Positions 23,749 to 35,121 of a DNA stretch of 64,000 bases are shown here, piece after piece. The notes beneath the pieces were generated by a model. It was not told the origin of the DNA, did not search any database, and saw nothing but the letters and a program-made list of their open reading frames with translations. The number at the start of each line of letters is the position of its first letter. The first letter of the stretch is position 1. The DNA lies in the NCBI RefSeq assembly GCF_030035675.1, contig NC_084493.1:20003822-20067821 (forward strand). The letters run 5' to 3'. Made by a program: the position numbers and the translations under genes. The stretch is from Rhineura floridana (taxonomy: Eukaryota > Chordata > Lepidosauria > Squamata > Rhineuridae).

Positions 23749-23874
23749 AGAGGTGAGGAGTCTTTCTTGGCCGGTGAGCCAGATCCTTATCTCCCCACCC
23801 CTTCCAGGCCAAATTTCACAGCTAGGAGGGCTCTGCCTACCTGTCACTCACCTGCACTTTGAAGCCCCAGTTGT

Positions 23875-24065
23875 TGGGACTTCAAAGCATAGTGCGGGGC
23901 TGTTTTGAAAGCCTTTTTGCAAACAGCCCCGTGCTGCTCTTTAAACCTCTGGAAGTCAGAGGTTCAAAGAGCAACATGGGGCTGCTTGCAAAAGGGCTTT
24001 CAGACAGCCCCTTGCTACTCTTTGAACCTCCAGTTTTCAGAGGTTCAAAGAGCAATGCTGGAAGA
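23875..24065. repeat. tandem and inverted repeats around AGAGGTTCAAAGAGCAA
   Basis: AGAGGTTCAAAGAGCAA occurs twice about 80 bases apart. CTCTTTAAACCTCTGG and CTCTTTGAACCTCCAG lie between as inverted partners, so the region can form several hairpins. CCACTGC-flanked, non-coding. Confidence 0.7.
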
Positions 24066-24411
24066 AGCAGTTTCAACCGAAACCACTGCTAAAATAGAGT
24101 GGGTTCCCCCCCCCCATTTACTCCTCCTGGAGCAAGCTTGGCCTGTGATCTGGAGGGTCCCCACCGCTGAGTTAAAAGTTTTCAGGATGATAGGACTAGG
24201 AAGGACCACTTCCTGATATCCCTGAGAGCTACTTCCAATCCAGCCAAGCAGCATTGAGCTAGCTTGACCTTGTTACAAGGCAGCTTTGTACATTTAGTAG
24301 GTGTAGTACCCGTTTCCTGGTTTGGGTGGTGGACACCAGGGGAAAAGAAAATTCCACACGTGAAGGAAAAGTGACAGAGTGGCCTCTTGTTCATCCCAAG
24401 CCCCACAACTT

Positions 24412-24652
24412 TCTGAGAGCTGGTGTAGGGTAGTGGATAAGAGACTGAGCTATGAAGTCCCTGGTTTGACTCTCGCTTCTCCCATGAACTCACTTGGTTG
24501 CTTCAGGCAAACTACTGTGTCTTGTCCTCAGTCACCCCATCTGCAATATGGGGGGGGATCATAACGCTGACCTGAATTACAGGGTTGTTATAAGGTAAGG
24601 ATTATGACTAGATAACGTGTGTCAAGTGCCTTGAACACTTAAAAGCACTAAA
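24412..24652 (+). mobile_element. MIR-like SINE
   Basis: GGGTAGTGGATAAGAGACTG (A box), GGTTTGACTCTCGC (B box), CATCTGCAATATGGGG, GACCTGAATTACAGGGTTGT, AAGTGCCTTGAACACTTAAA. A well-preserved MIR-type layout. Confidence 0.75.
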
Positions 24653-24654
24653 CC

Positions 24655-24778
24655 AACAGGGTGCCCTCCGGATGTTTTGGATTGCAGTTCTCATCATTCC
24701 TGGTTATTGGCCATGCTGGCTGGAACTGATGGGAGTTGGCGTCCATCAGCATCTGGAGGGCACCATGTTGGCTACCCT
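24655..24778. mobile_element. palindromic hAT-like MITE
   Basis: GGTGCCCTCCGGATGTTTTG at the left and ATCTGGAGGGCACCATGTTG at the right form inverted ends around TTGGCCATGCTGGCTGG. Family as 6091-6225. Confidence 0.65.
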
Positions 24779-25174
24779 TGCACTATACTAACATTAAGTG
24801 TTGTTATTATACTTTCCTTTTCACTGATGCAAAGATAACTTTGTGTGTGGGTGTTTTGTGTTGTCTTTTCCCCTTTCCAAAATAGTTGTGTGTGTTTTTT
24901 AAAATTAGAATATTACTCAGATCTCCTTTTCAGAAACAATTACCCTGGGCTTCAGGTGACTCAACTGAGTAGAAAACCAGGCTGGGAACATCTGAGTTTG
25001 GCCTGGTGGGATTTTATTTTCTGTTGGCTCACTTTATGGTTCCTGTAAGCCAGCTGGGGGAAGGCTGCTATAAGCAGATTTACAGCTGTAGTTGTAGTGG
25101 GCCGTGTCCAACTACCAAGTGGGGATAAATTAATACCTGTTGCACAATGTGTGGCAAGCAACAGTTTGACCCTC

Positions 25175-25510
25175 CACTAGGGATAGGGGAGCAATTTGAT
25201 TCAGTTTGCATTTAAAGCTGAATTTATCAGATTCGCACTTTCCAAAACAACCTGAGAACTGAAACACAGCCATCCTTTGGAATTCACACTTATTTTGCAG
25301 TGCAATTCTCCAGCCAAAGTATGTTTACAAAAATGTATATATTAAGGGGAAATGTGCTTAAAAAGGATAAATGAGTGAAAGTAACAAAATGCATTATATT
25401 AGGAAGAATTGCTTGCAAAAATGTGTGTATTAGTCAGAACTGTATACAAAACCGTGTGTATTAGGAGAAATTAGCACTTAAGTGCAGGAAGAATTGACAG
25501 ATACTTCCAT
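25175..25510 (+). repeat. dispersed repeat with short internal repeats
   Basis: Opposite-orientation relative of 20590-20960. Contains CAAAAATGTGTGTATTAG and CAAAACCGTGTGTATTAGG units. Confidence 0.7.
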
Positions 25511-26189
25511 CCCCTCTGCTGACCCTGGGCATTATTATGTATTCATTTATACTTTTATCAAGCATCTTTAAGAAAAGAAAGGAAGGATCAAGTCAGTGTC
25601 CCAACACTTTCAGCAAAGCAATCCTAATAAAAACTTTATTAAAGTTTTTTCCTGAAAAAAATTAAAATCAGAAAAAGCCATCCCCCCACCAAAAATATTA
25701 TTCCATTTTTCCCCTGGGCCTTCACATCTATACTTTAGTTATTCAGCTTGTATTGTCCCATGGGGAGGAAAGGCACAGTTTCATTTCTGCTTAATACATC
25801 AAACATCTTGGGCTGCCTTCAAGTAGAAGATTTGAAGTCTAAAAACAAGCTTGCAGGGGGCCCTACGCTGAATCATATACTGGATTCATTTATCTGACAA
25901 ATGAAGAGGAAACAGAACTTTGCAAAGCCACCCAGTTCACCAGATTTTCGAATTAACATTACAGAGACCACAGGGATGCCTTTGAAAATGACAGCCTTGG
26001 TGTTCTCCTCACCTGCTTCGTAACATCTAGTTCAACTTCCTTCACGTCTTGATACCATTACAATGTGCCCTTCTCCACTCCTTCTAGCCTAAGATGTGCA
26101 GCCAAGGTAGGGAAATGCACATCATATTGATGACAGGGCATGAAAGTCGATTGTACTAAAGATGATACAGAGGCGGAGCTGGACAGAGG
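25511..26189. other. intron, nothing recognised
   Basis: A-rich patches near 25630-25690; no gene or clear repeat. Confidence 0.45.
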
Positions 26190-26327
26190 GCTGCCAAGGG
26201 GCTCAGTGGTTGAGCATTTGCTTTCCCTGCAGAAAGTTCCATGCTCAATCCCCAGCATCCCCAGGTAGGGCCTCCTGCCTAGATGGACCAGTGGTCTGAT
26301 TCAGTACAAAGCTCCTATGTTCCTATT
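26190..26327 (+). mobile_element. tRNA-Ala-headed SINE
   Basis: AGGGGCTCAGTGGTTGAGCA, CATGCTCAATCCCCAGCATC, then a shortened body ending CTCCTATGTTCCTAT. Confidence 0.78.
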
Positions 26328-27434
26328 TTTACTAGCACCTCTGTGTTCTTTGTAATGTGTCATGTGTGTTTCTACATTTTCACCCTAAACCAGAGGCTTA
26401 GGTTACTTTCTTTATTCCCTTCTCCACATACATACAAATCCTCCCCCCTTTAAAAAAAACCTCGAGTTTTTCTGAAGACATTTTGAATTCTATGCTATCT
26501 TGGCAACATATGAAAATGGTTATTTTTGTCCAGGATCCAATTGAAGCTGGAAACGTGCTGATGTTTGGCACCTTGGTACCATTACTATAAAGCCAGCAGT
26601 GCTGTGAAAGAAAGAAGTGGTGAAGTGTGTGGCTTCTTCACACAATGCAAAGCATGCTTCCTGGATAATGAGGGATTCTGTGTGGTTTCTCTCTTGCAGT
26701 TCTCTGCAATTGTCAGATAATGGTTTTGGCAGAACTCATGTTCTTATTGCTTTAAATGCACACTCCAGAAAGCAGCTCAGTGGCACAGATGAGTGCTGGA
26801 TGCTGTCTCATCTCTTGCTACATGTGACACAAGCAATCTCCAGGATAAGAAGACATTTATGTATATCCCCCACCCCAGTCCTCAGACATAGACATTGCTA
26901 TACCTGGTTCCAAATGTCCAGCTGTGGAAACATGGCTAGGTTGGTGCAAACTTTGCAAGCCTTCAGGTTACTGAGAACTCTTTATCAGATCAAATGGAAA
27001 GATAGCTAAAAGTTTAGGTTGTACAGATATGTTAATAGATGGCAGTCAACCATACGGGATTTGGCACGTTCCTTTTTAATACACAGAACTGCAGCTAGGA
27101 AGCTGGTTGGTCAGGTATGTTCCTATGAGTCTAGTTTGTCAGCAGAAAGATCAGCATGACCTCTTCCCTCTCTTCTGTAATAGATGGAGCTTGTTGAGAT
27201 TGGTCCCACACTGTAGAGAATAAGTGGAAGATAACACATTTTGTTGAACCAGTTTAGTTAAGATAGGAATAATAATATATCCACCCTCTTCACTCTGAGG
27301 TCCTAGGACAGGTTACAACAATTTAAAATACATCCTTGAAAACAATGTAAAACAACTTATCACAAATTTGCAAGTTTTTAAGTTTCACAAATATCTTTTA
27401 TCAAGCACATGGTTGTTATTTTGGCAGTTGCATG
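26328..27434. other. intron, mostly unassigned
   Basis: A short L2-like tail (CACCCTCTTCACTCTGAGGT region) near 27280-27360. The 130-residue frame at 26617-27009 has no family features. Confidence 0.45.
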
Positions 27435-27675
27435 TAGGATTGTTGTTTTATGCCTTCAAGTCGATTACGACTTATGGCAACCTTATGAATCTCTCTCTGT
27501 CTCTCTCTCTCTCTATATATATTCATAGGGTTTTCATGTATTCAGAGGTGGTTTACCATTGCCTTCCTCTAAGCCTATGGCACCCGATATTCCCAGGCAG
27601 TCTCCCATCCAAGTACTAACCAAGCCTGACCCTGCTTAGCTTACGAGATCAGGCATGTTCAGGGTAGTATGGCAG
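27435..27675 (-). mobile_element. 5S rRNA-derived SINE with BovB-like tail
   Basis: Read on the minus strand, 27675-27572 matches 5S rRNA: GCCATACTACCCTGAAC, AAGCTAAGCAGGGTCAGGC, TTAGTACTTGGATGGGAGAC, CCTGGGAATATCGGGTGCC. This includes the box A and box C parts of the internal RNA polymerase III promoter. About 10 bases around the GATCTCG repeat are missing. It is followed by GAGGAAGGCAATGGTAAACC, the BovB tail, a CT-rich stretch, and the terminal AAGTCGATTACGACTTATGG region. It is a composite SINE, not a 5S gene. Confidence 0.88.
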
Positions 27676-28558
27676 TAGATGTGTGTAGGATTAGGGTGAT
27701 AATTATCAGTATTATGTTCTTACTACCTTCAAAAGTGTGTGTGTGTAATGGGAGCATTTTTTTATGTTTCCTAATTCTGTTTCCTTGTAAATCCTGGGTC
27801 CAAAAGTTTGCTTCTTAAAGAGTTTGTTCCTTCATGTCAGAGAACAGAATCCTCCTCTATAGAAGCTTCCAGCTTAGTGCTGGAGGGGAAGAAAAAATCT
27901 TGCTTCCAGAAGTTGGTGTTGGGTTATTTTTTTTCTAAATGAATGAATGAATAAGCAAGCTTTGTTTTAGTCTAATTAGTTTTCAAGTAAATGCAAATAC
28001 CTGGGCTTTTCTGCTTATTCATTGGGCAAGAAGAAGCTGATGCTTCATGAGGTCACTGCATAATAATGTAAATGAAAGATTAAACTGGAGCCTACTCAAC
28101 TTTTTGAATTCACAGTTGGATTTGAAATGCCTTGGGAATTAAGTGACCTTGGGTTTCTCTTACTGTAAAGGTTGTCTTCAGAGAGCTGGCTTCCCTCTTG
28201 GAGTTCTCTGGAGACTGTCACTTCATCAAGCTCAAGGCACTCTGCAAGGAAGAAAATTCCGGCACCCTTTTTACAGGCACCAAGAAAAAGAAAATACAGC
28301 AGTACCATTTTATAGCATACAGTTAAAAGCAGTTTATTCTGCCAAGTACAGTTCAGTCCTTCCAAACATTGCTAAGTTTGTGTTCATTTAATTGGCTGCT
28401 GCACACATTGATATATATCAATATCATAGCCTAAAACGCTTCTCTTATAACATGCATTAACAAATCTGTCCAAAACATGCTAACGGTTAGATCCCCCAGT
28501 ATTTGAGACTTGTCATAGGTCAGCTGTTTTAAAGATGGCATAAAAACCGCTGCTATCA
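27676..28558. other. intron, nothing recognised
   Basis: No coding signal or clear repeat ends. Confidence 0.45.
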
Positions 28559-28738
28559 TAGGAACATAGGAAGCTGCCTTATACTGAGTCAGACCATTGG
28601 TCCATCTAGCTCAGTATTGGCTACACCGACTGGCAGCAGGGCTGTCTCTCAGCCCTACCTGGAGATGCTGAAGATTGAACCTGGGACCTTCTGCATGCAA
28701 AGCAGATGCTCTATCACTAAGCTACAGCTTTTCCCACT
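28559..28738 (-). mobile_element. tRNA-Ala-headed SINE
   Basis: Minus copy: AGGAAGCTGCCTTATACTGA, GACCATTGGTCCATCTAGCT, then the reversed head GAACCTGGGACCTTCTGCAT and ATCACTAAGCTACAGC. Confidence 0.85.
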
Positions 28739-29129
28739 ATCACTACAAAGGAAGCACTGATAACCTCTCTCTCTAGGCCGGAATTTGAGCCACAAGCTGT
28801 TGTGTAATTTCTGTATTCAGCTTCTTGAATATTCTTGGAGGTAGTCTTCCTGATGTTTGGATTGTTTTAATCGTTTTGGGGTGCTGTACATTTTATCGTA
28901 ATATTGCCTTCATAGAGTTCCTTGGTAAGGTAGTTAATACATTTTATGAACACAATATCTCTGTATACTTTAAAACAGGTGTGGTGAATCCACAGGCCAG
29001 TTACAGTCTGCCAGGCCATGGCAAAATTGGGCACCTCTTCTTTCCATTGCAGTGCTGATCAGAGAGGTTTAAACCCCTGCTTGCAGTCTGCACTACAAGA
29101 GGAGTGTGGTGTTCCCATATGTATGTGTG

Positions 29130-29465
29130 AGAGACCACATTCACACTGTACGTTTAAAGCACTATTGTTCCACTTTAAACAATCATTGTTTTCCCCAAAG
29201 AATCCTGGAAACAGTAGTTTGTTAAGGGTGTTTAGACTTGCTAGGAGACCCCTATTACCCTCGCAGAACTACAGTTTCCAGAGTTCTCTGGGAAGGAGTG
29301 ACTGTTAAACCACTCCAGGAACTGTATCTCTGGGAGGGTGATAGGGGTCTCCTAGCAGCTCTCAGCCCCCTAAAAAAACTACCCTTCCCAGGATTCTTTG
29401 GGGGAAGCCAAGACTGTTTAAAGAGGTATAATAGTGATTTAAATATATGGTGTGAATGTGGCTAG
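29130..29465. mobile_element. palindromic MITE (CCACATTCACAC family)
   Basis: CCACATTCACACTGTACGTT at the left and ATGGTGTGAATGTGG at the right. Inner inverted parts include CCAAAGAATCCTGGAAACAG and CCCAGGATTCTTTGGGGGAA. A common squamate MITE with a long imperfect palindrome. Confidence 0.75.
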
Positions 29466-30304
29466 TGTGGTGTGTGCCTGCTTGTGTGTGAGGCTGTGTG
29501 TGTGCACTCTTGCAGTTGCATGTGTGTGGTCTGCCTGTGTGGGTTGTGTGTGCTGTCTGGTCACGGACAAGTGATATGCAGCCCTTAGGCTGATAAAGGT
29601 TAACCAGATCTGGTTTTTCATTTCATTTCTGTATCGCCTCCTATGAAGCATCTCGAAGCAATTTCACAATACAATAAAAACATAGATAAAGCAGTTGCCT
29701 ATATAAAAACAGCTAAAACAATTGCATTGTATAAAAACAAATTCAGATCCAATACAAATACTAACTCTGCTAAAAGCTACCTTTTGGCCTTCCGGCTTGG
29801 CTCTCATGGAGACTTCTGCTCTGCACTCATCTTCCGCTTTGCTTTCTGGCCTGTTCAAGAAACAAAATCCAAGGCAGATAGAGGCTGGGCTTGTTTCTCT
29901 GTGGTTCCTGTTGAGTTCTATAGTAGAAAGTAAACAGACTGCCATCTGGAACACAGTTGAGAGGGGGCCAAAAAAGCCTTTTCCATCCAGACACAGCTGC
30001 ACAAACGGATGTGGTTCCCAATGCACTTTGAGAAATTTTTTTTTGTCAAGGGATGAGTTTTATGCTGCTTAGCAAAAATTGCTTGGGGCATACCCCAAGC
30101 AGATTTTACAGATAAAACCTTTTGCCCCCCTAAGCTGTATTAGAAATTTCCCTTTGCAAAGAATTTCCATGAAACGTGTTGAGAGCCATATCCATCGGTG
30201 CAGTCACGCTTTTCTTTTTGTCCGGAGCAGAAAAGCACACTAAGTGCCTTGGGCATTCCAGGGATAGGGCAGTAGTGCCCCTTCTAAAGGCAGTTGTTGT
30301 AGAC
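29466..30304. other. intron, mostly unassigned
   Basis: A GT-rich patch at 29470-29560, then an L2-like tail at about 29607-29770 (TCTGTATCGCCTCCTATGAA, A-rich). The frames on both strands at 29660-30070 are mutual shadows without family features. Confidence 0.45.
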
Positions 30305-30503
30305 AATGGCCATCGCTCAGTGGTAGAGCTTTTGCTTTGCATGCAAAAGGTGCCAGGTTCAGTTCTTCTTGGCATCTCCAGCTAGTGCTGGGACAGAACC
30401 CTGCCTGAAATCCTGGAGAGATTCTGCCAGTCAGTGCAGACAGCACTGAACTAGATGGACCAATGGCCTGACTCCATATAAGGCAGCTTCCTATGTTCCT
30501 ATC
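30305..30503 (+). mobile_element. tRNA-Ala-headed SINE, full
   Basis: The head reads CATCGCTCAGTGGTAGAGC (A box), TTTGCATGCAAAAGG and GGTTCAGTTC (B box), then the body GCTGGGACAGAACCCTGCCT. It ends AAGGCAGCTTCCTATGTTCC. The head resembles tRNA-Ala(TGC). This is the best copy in the window. Confidence 0.85.
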
Positions 30504-31066
30504 CAGGTTAGCAATGGAAGAGAGGAGCCATTTTTCTGACGCTTCTTCTTTTGAGAGGAGGGCAGATACAGAGGAGGGGTCTAGAAAAACAGGACTATTC
30601 CCCCAGTCCTTTGCTTTCCTGAAGCAGTGGCCTTTATCACAGATGGGAGGCTGAGAAGTGGGGCTGGAGAAAGGCCTGGCTCTCCTTCCCATCAAAGTTG
30701 GCAGACCTTTTCAATAGTAAATAAATAAATAAGAGAGAGGAGCATCAATCCACATGTGGTAAGTTGAAACATAAGTGCTTATTGGATGCCTGTCTTTACA
30801 TATGGACCTAAAGATGACAGTATAGTTTCTTCTTGTCAGATTCCATTACCATTATGCAAACACAATAAAAATGGAGATTATTCCCTCCTTCTCCAGCTTA
30901 GTTGCTATGCCCAAGCATCTTTGACTATCTCTCTCTTTGTCCCCTGCTATCCCATTTCACCTACTAGCACAGGGATAGCTAACCTGCAGGCCAGATACAC
31001 AGGGTGGCCCATGGGAACCCAGTGACAAATCAGTGCCAATTTTTGTTTTGTGATTTCCTCTGGTTC

Positions 31067-31183
<117 letters not shown>

Positions 31184-31555
31184 CTAACAAAATCCAGGTA
31201 CTTGCCTGTTTAGCAGATCAGATGCTCTTTATCTGGTCATGATATAAGCGTGTAGTTCAGCCTTGGCACCAGTCATTTGCCTGGTCGCCTGTGGTGTGAG
31301 AGAATTAACTCTAGGTGACCGAACATGGAAGAGAGTCCCCCCCCCTTTTCTTTCAGCTTGTTGATGTGCCATAAATGACTAACATAGATATAAATAGGCA
31401 AGTTATTCTGTATCTTGTGTTTCAAAGAATGGGAATTTGTAAATGTGCTTGAAACACCAACTTGTCCATAATTGCTTTAGGAACTGTGTCCTTTTAGACC
31501 AAGGAGGTAAATGTTGGAGCTGTCCTGGAATCCTCTTTGGCTGCCTGCCCATTTC

Positions 31556-31965
31556 AGTATGTTGTTGTTATGTGCCTTCAAGTCGATTACGACTTATGGA
31601 GTCCGTATAAATCAGTGACCTCCAGTAGCATCTGTCATGAACCACCCTGTTCAGATCTGTAAGTTCAGGTCTGTGGCTTCCTTTATGGAATCAATCCATC
31701 CCTTGTTTGGTCTTCCTCTTTTTCTACTCCCATCTGTTTTTCCCAGCATTATTGTCTTTTCTAGTGAATCATGTCTTCTCATTATGTGTCCAAAGTATGA
31801 TAACCTCTGTTTCATCATTTTAGCTTCTAGTGATAGTTTTGGTTTAATTTGTTCTAACACCCAATTATTTGTCTTTTTTGCAGTCCACCCAACTCAAATG
31901 AGCTGATTTTTCCTCCTATCCACTTTTTTCACTGTCCAATTTTCACAGTCCAACTTTCACATTTC
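31556..31965 (-). mobile_element. BovB LINE 3' fragment
   Basis: Starts with GTTGTTATGTGCCTTCAAGT and encodes remnants KLSLEAKMMKQRLSYFGH and GSRKRGRPNKGWIDSIKEA on the minus strand. It is a heavily 5'-truncated copy of about 0.4 kb. Confidence 0.88.
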
Positions 31966-32151
31966 AGTATAAACTGACTTTATTCTCTCTGTGTGTGTGT
32001 GTTTTCTCCAGTGTATGGAAGTGAAAGAAAGAGAGGAAAGCTTGCATAAAAAAAAATTGTGTTGGAAACTAATGTAACACATACTTTTCAGCAAAAAGCT
32101 TTCTGGGTCTGAGCCAAAGGCTCCTACAGTGACAGTATTCAGTTTCAAGTT

Positions 32152-32168
32152 GGAGGGAGGGAGGGAGG

Positions 32169-32202
<34 letters not shown>
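32152..32202. repeat. (GGGA)n(GA)n microsatellite
   Basis: GGGA units merge into a GA tract. All purine on the + strand. Confidence 0.9.
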
Positions 32203-32207
<5 letters not shown>

Positions 32208-32239
32208 GGCTTTGGTGGATTAAGATTAAACATTAGGCT

Positions 32240-32325
32240 AGTGGGAAAGGGCTGTAGCTCAGTAGCAGAGCATCTGCTTTGCATGCAGAAGGTCCCAAAT
32301 TTGATACCCAGTGCCTCCATGTAGG
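32240..32325 (+). mobile_element. tRNA-Ala-headed SINE, head only
   Basis: GGGCTGTAGCTCAGTAGCAG, TCTGCTTTGCATGCAGAAGG, then TTTGATACCCAGTGCC. The body is replaced by unrelated sequence. Confidence 0.75.
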
Positions 32326-33246
32326 GCTGGGAGCATCCCCATTAGCGTTACAATTACAGTTGCTCTGAAAGTAACTGATTATTTTACTTTTTCTCAAAAG
32401 TAATCACTACAATTACATTTCAGTTACTTTTTTTTAAAAAAACTGCCGGCAAGGTGCTGGCCTTGGCTGCTGCTCGTCTTAAGCAGTCTAAAACAACACT
32501 AAAAATAAACACACACATACAGAGGTAGTAGAATAATTCTTCTTATCCATAAGATAGCAATGGTGGTCTCTCCGCTGGTAAGGGAGGTGGGGAGGGAGGC
32601 AGAGGCCACTACTCAGACCTTTGCACGTCAAACCAAGTGCAACCCCCCCACTCGGCCAGCCAGCATAATCTCTCTCACTTAACCACCTCCCAGACCCTGC
32701 CCTAACTAAGGGACACTCACCCAAGCAAACATTTTCCTCTGAGATGCAAAAAAGTTAAAATAGTGCAAATGCAGCACAATAGTCAGAGAGGGTGGTGGAG
32801 GCCACTTTGTGTGCCAAGTGCAAACACAGTACACACAGACACACACATTGTCATCTTTCACCTCCACAGTTCTTTATCTCTATTCTGCTGCCTCCTTCTC
32901 CTTCTTTATCCATGTTCTTGCCCTCCGGCTCCTTTTCCCCTCCCCTCCATTCTTCACCACCACCATCCATTTTTTAAAACAATTGTTTTCTCCACCTCAC
33001 CCTATCTCCCTCTCCACCTCCTCCCTCATTGCCTCCTACCCACCCACAGAGCATGAGGGAAGAGCGATACTGCACAGAAGCCCAGTTTGAGGCACATGAT
33101 TTGCATCCACAAATCAGAGGAGCAGAAGACTTCCCCTGCTCCCCCTTCCCAAGTAATGCCCCAAAGTAATGCTGGAAACATTACAGTTACTCCACAAAAG
33201 TAATAAACTTACTCCTAGTTCTATTACAATCACCATCTCTCACCCT
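32326..33246. mobile_element. possible non-autonomous DNA element
   Basis: About 0.9 kb between two SINE pieces. Near the left end is GCGTTACAATTACAGTTGCT with AAAGTAACTGATTA. Near the right end is AAACATTACAGTTACTCC with AAAAGTAATAAAC, partly inverted. The interior is C-rich (32870-33050). Ends and target duplication are not resolved. Confidence 0.35.
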
Positions 33247-33254
33247 AACCAACT

Positions 33255-33420
33255 TCACAGGGTCAGACCATTGGTCCATCTAGCTCAATATTGTCTACGC
33301 TGACTGGCAGTGGCCCTCCAGGGTTCCACACTGGGTTCTCTCCCAGCCCTATTGGAGATTCTGGGGATTGAACTAGGGACTTTCTGCATGCAAGGCAGAT
33401 GCTCTGCCCACTGAGGCGTT
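33255..33420 (-). mobile_element. tRNA-Ala-headed SINE
   Basis: GTCAGACCATTGGTCCATCT, GTCTACGCTGACTGGCAGTG, then GATTGAACTAGGGACTTTCT and GCAAGGCAGATGCTCTGCCC. Confidence 0.82.
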
Positions 33421-33465
33421 TATATTGTTGTAAGCGGACTGCTTATTTGAACTTCTTGTTAGCCT

Positions 33466-33518
33466 GCACTCCCCTGATGAAGGCCTAAAAACCAATAGGC
33501 TGAAACGCGTCGGGTCTG
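33466..33518 (+). ncRNA. hammerhead-ribozyme-like motif
   Basis: The core CTGATGA (33474-33480) is followed by a hairpin (AGGCCT with AGGCT, one bulged G) and GAAA (33502-33505). Then come a minimal stem III (A-CGCG-U) and the cleavage-type triplet GTC (33509-33511). CCC before the core pairs with GGG after the triplet as a short stem I. An AATAAA follows at 33526. The layout fits minimal type I hammerheads of retroelements. Activity is not shown and the stems are short. Confidence 0.45.
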
Positions 33519-33624
33519 AATACACAATAAATTCCTATTTTTTCTAGCATCTTGGTTCCCCCCCCCCCTTTTCCTGGTTTGGGTGCTAGCCACTCCTCGT
33601 TGTCGCTTGGTATAAGGCACCTTC

Positions 33625-34060
33625 CTAATTAAATGTATATCCCACCCTTCTTTCCAAAGGAGCCCAGGGCAGTAAACAACAAAGAAGGAAACAATACAGT
33701 TAAAAATAAAAACAAAAACATGTTTAAACCACCTAAGAGCAGTAAGAGCATTTCAAAACATTTTAAAACGGCCACACGCCCTCACAGCTAATAACTGGAG
33801 GGTTGTCAGCAACAGTAAAAACCAGTGCTAAAAATTGTCACGTCAAGAGAGTATGCCAGAGGTTCAAACCTTGGAAAATAACAAAAAGGGGCCTTTGCCT
33901 GATGCCTAAAAGACATTAGTGTAGGCCTCCAGCAAGCCCCCCACAAGACAGTTCCATAATTTAGGTGCCACAACCAAAAAGTCTCTGTCCCTCATAGACA
34001 CCCATCTTTCTCCAGATATTGAGGGTCACCCTGAGGATTGCCTCCGAGGAAGATCTTTGT
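33625..34060 (-). mobile_element. L2-like LINE 3' fragment
   Basis: Starts with TATATCCCACCCTTCTTTCC and AGGAGCCCAGGGCAG, the squamate L2 3' pattern, then an A-rich block and degenerate sequence through CCATAATTTAGGTGCCACAA. No readable protein. Confidence 0.6.
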
Positions 34061-35032
34061 GCAACCCTGACCCACCAGGCTCCACCCCTGCAAAATCAAA
34101 ACTTGGCCTGGTACCACCCACCCATATGCTATATTTATCATTTTGCACTCTGGCAACCTTGTCTGTCAGACACCTGATATTTAATGTGCTTTGCATTGCA
34201 GCTCTCTTGCCTGGCAGGGCTTGGTGGCTGTGGCTTTGCAAGTGTTTAAATTCATTTAGCCATAAATATTTATGCCTGCCAGGCTTAACTTGAGCCCCGA
34301 TGTTTATCTCCTCCCATCAATATTGAATGGTTTTGAGATACCTGTGCATCCCATGGCCGCTTCCTGATACTAGCAAACACTTGATATATCTTTGAATAGG
34401 ACACAGACTGTGGCTATCTGTTGCTTTGGTATCTGAAACAACCTCAAGCAAAGGCTCGTCTTGGTCTTCCCCACATCCTCTGCTGGTCCGAGCCATATCA
34501 TGATCCTTAAAGCCATCCTTTTACATAATCCCCTGGGGTACTTAAGAAGCCAGCACTTCATACATTTCCATAACTGGGTTACACTTTTTTTAAAAAAAAT
34601 CTGGAGTAAAATTGGAGGTATGCTTCACTCTTTACTTCTAAAAGATTTACTTTTAGGGTGTGTAAGCATGGCAAGGTAAGAAGCTGGCTTAGATCCGGTT
34701 AAGGCTATTTGTCCATCCAGCCCGGTCTTGTCTACTTTGAGGAGAGAGCAGTAACTCATGCAGAGACTCGACACAGAGCCTCCTCTGGGAGCAGGAATAG
34801 CTAGTGCATATATCTCTGTATTTAGAATGATTGAAGTGATTCAATCACATTCGCTGCAAATACAGAGCAAGGCATAGACACACCCTATACACAAACATAC
34901 ATAGCAGCAGCAGAGACCATAGAAAGAGGCAGACCATGGAATCTTGCAGAGACATAGCAGGCAGCCTCCTTTAGTGGATAGGAGCCTTTAACTAGTTTAT
35001 CCATCTCTGCTCACTAGCAGTTCACCCATAAT
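34061..35032. other. intron, possibly unique sequence
   Basis: No repeat that I recognise, apart from a weak SINE-like remnant near 34690-34750. Confidence 0.4.
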
Positions 35033-35035
35033 TTA

Positions 35036-35121
35036 GGCTGCAATCCAATACACACTTAGCTGTAAGTCCCATTGAACCCAATGGAGCTTACTTCTGAGTA
35101 GACATGTATTGGATTGCAGCC
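35036..35121. mobile_element. 86-bp palindromic MITE with TTA duplication
   Basis: GGCTGCAATCCAATACA and TATTGGATTGCAGCC are near-perfect inverted ends, flanked by TTA (35033-35035 and 35122-35124). The whole element is a hairpin-forming palindrome. Confidence 0.82.

Noticed and set aside
27572-27675. 5S rRNA gene
   Set aside because: Internal deletion, substitutions, and a BovB-like tail show a SINE instead.
30305-30380. tRNA-Ala gene
   Set aside because: The tRNA-like head continues into a SINE body with several dispersed copies, and the tRNA fold is degenerate.
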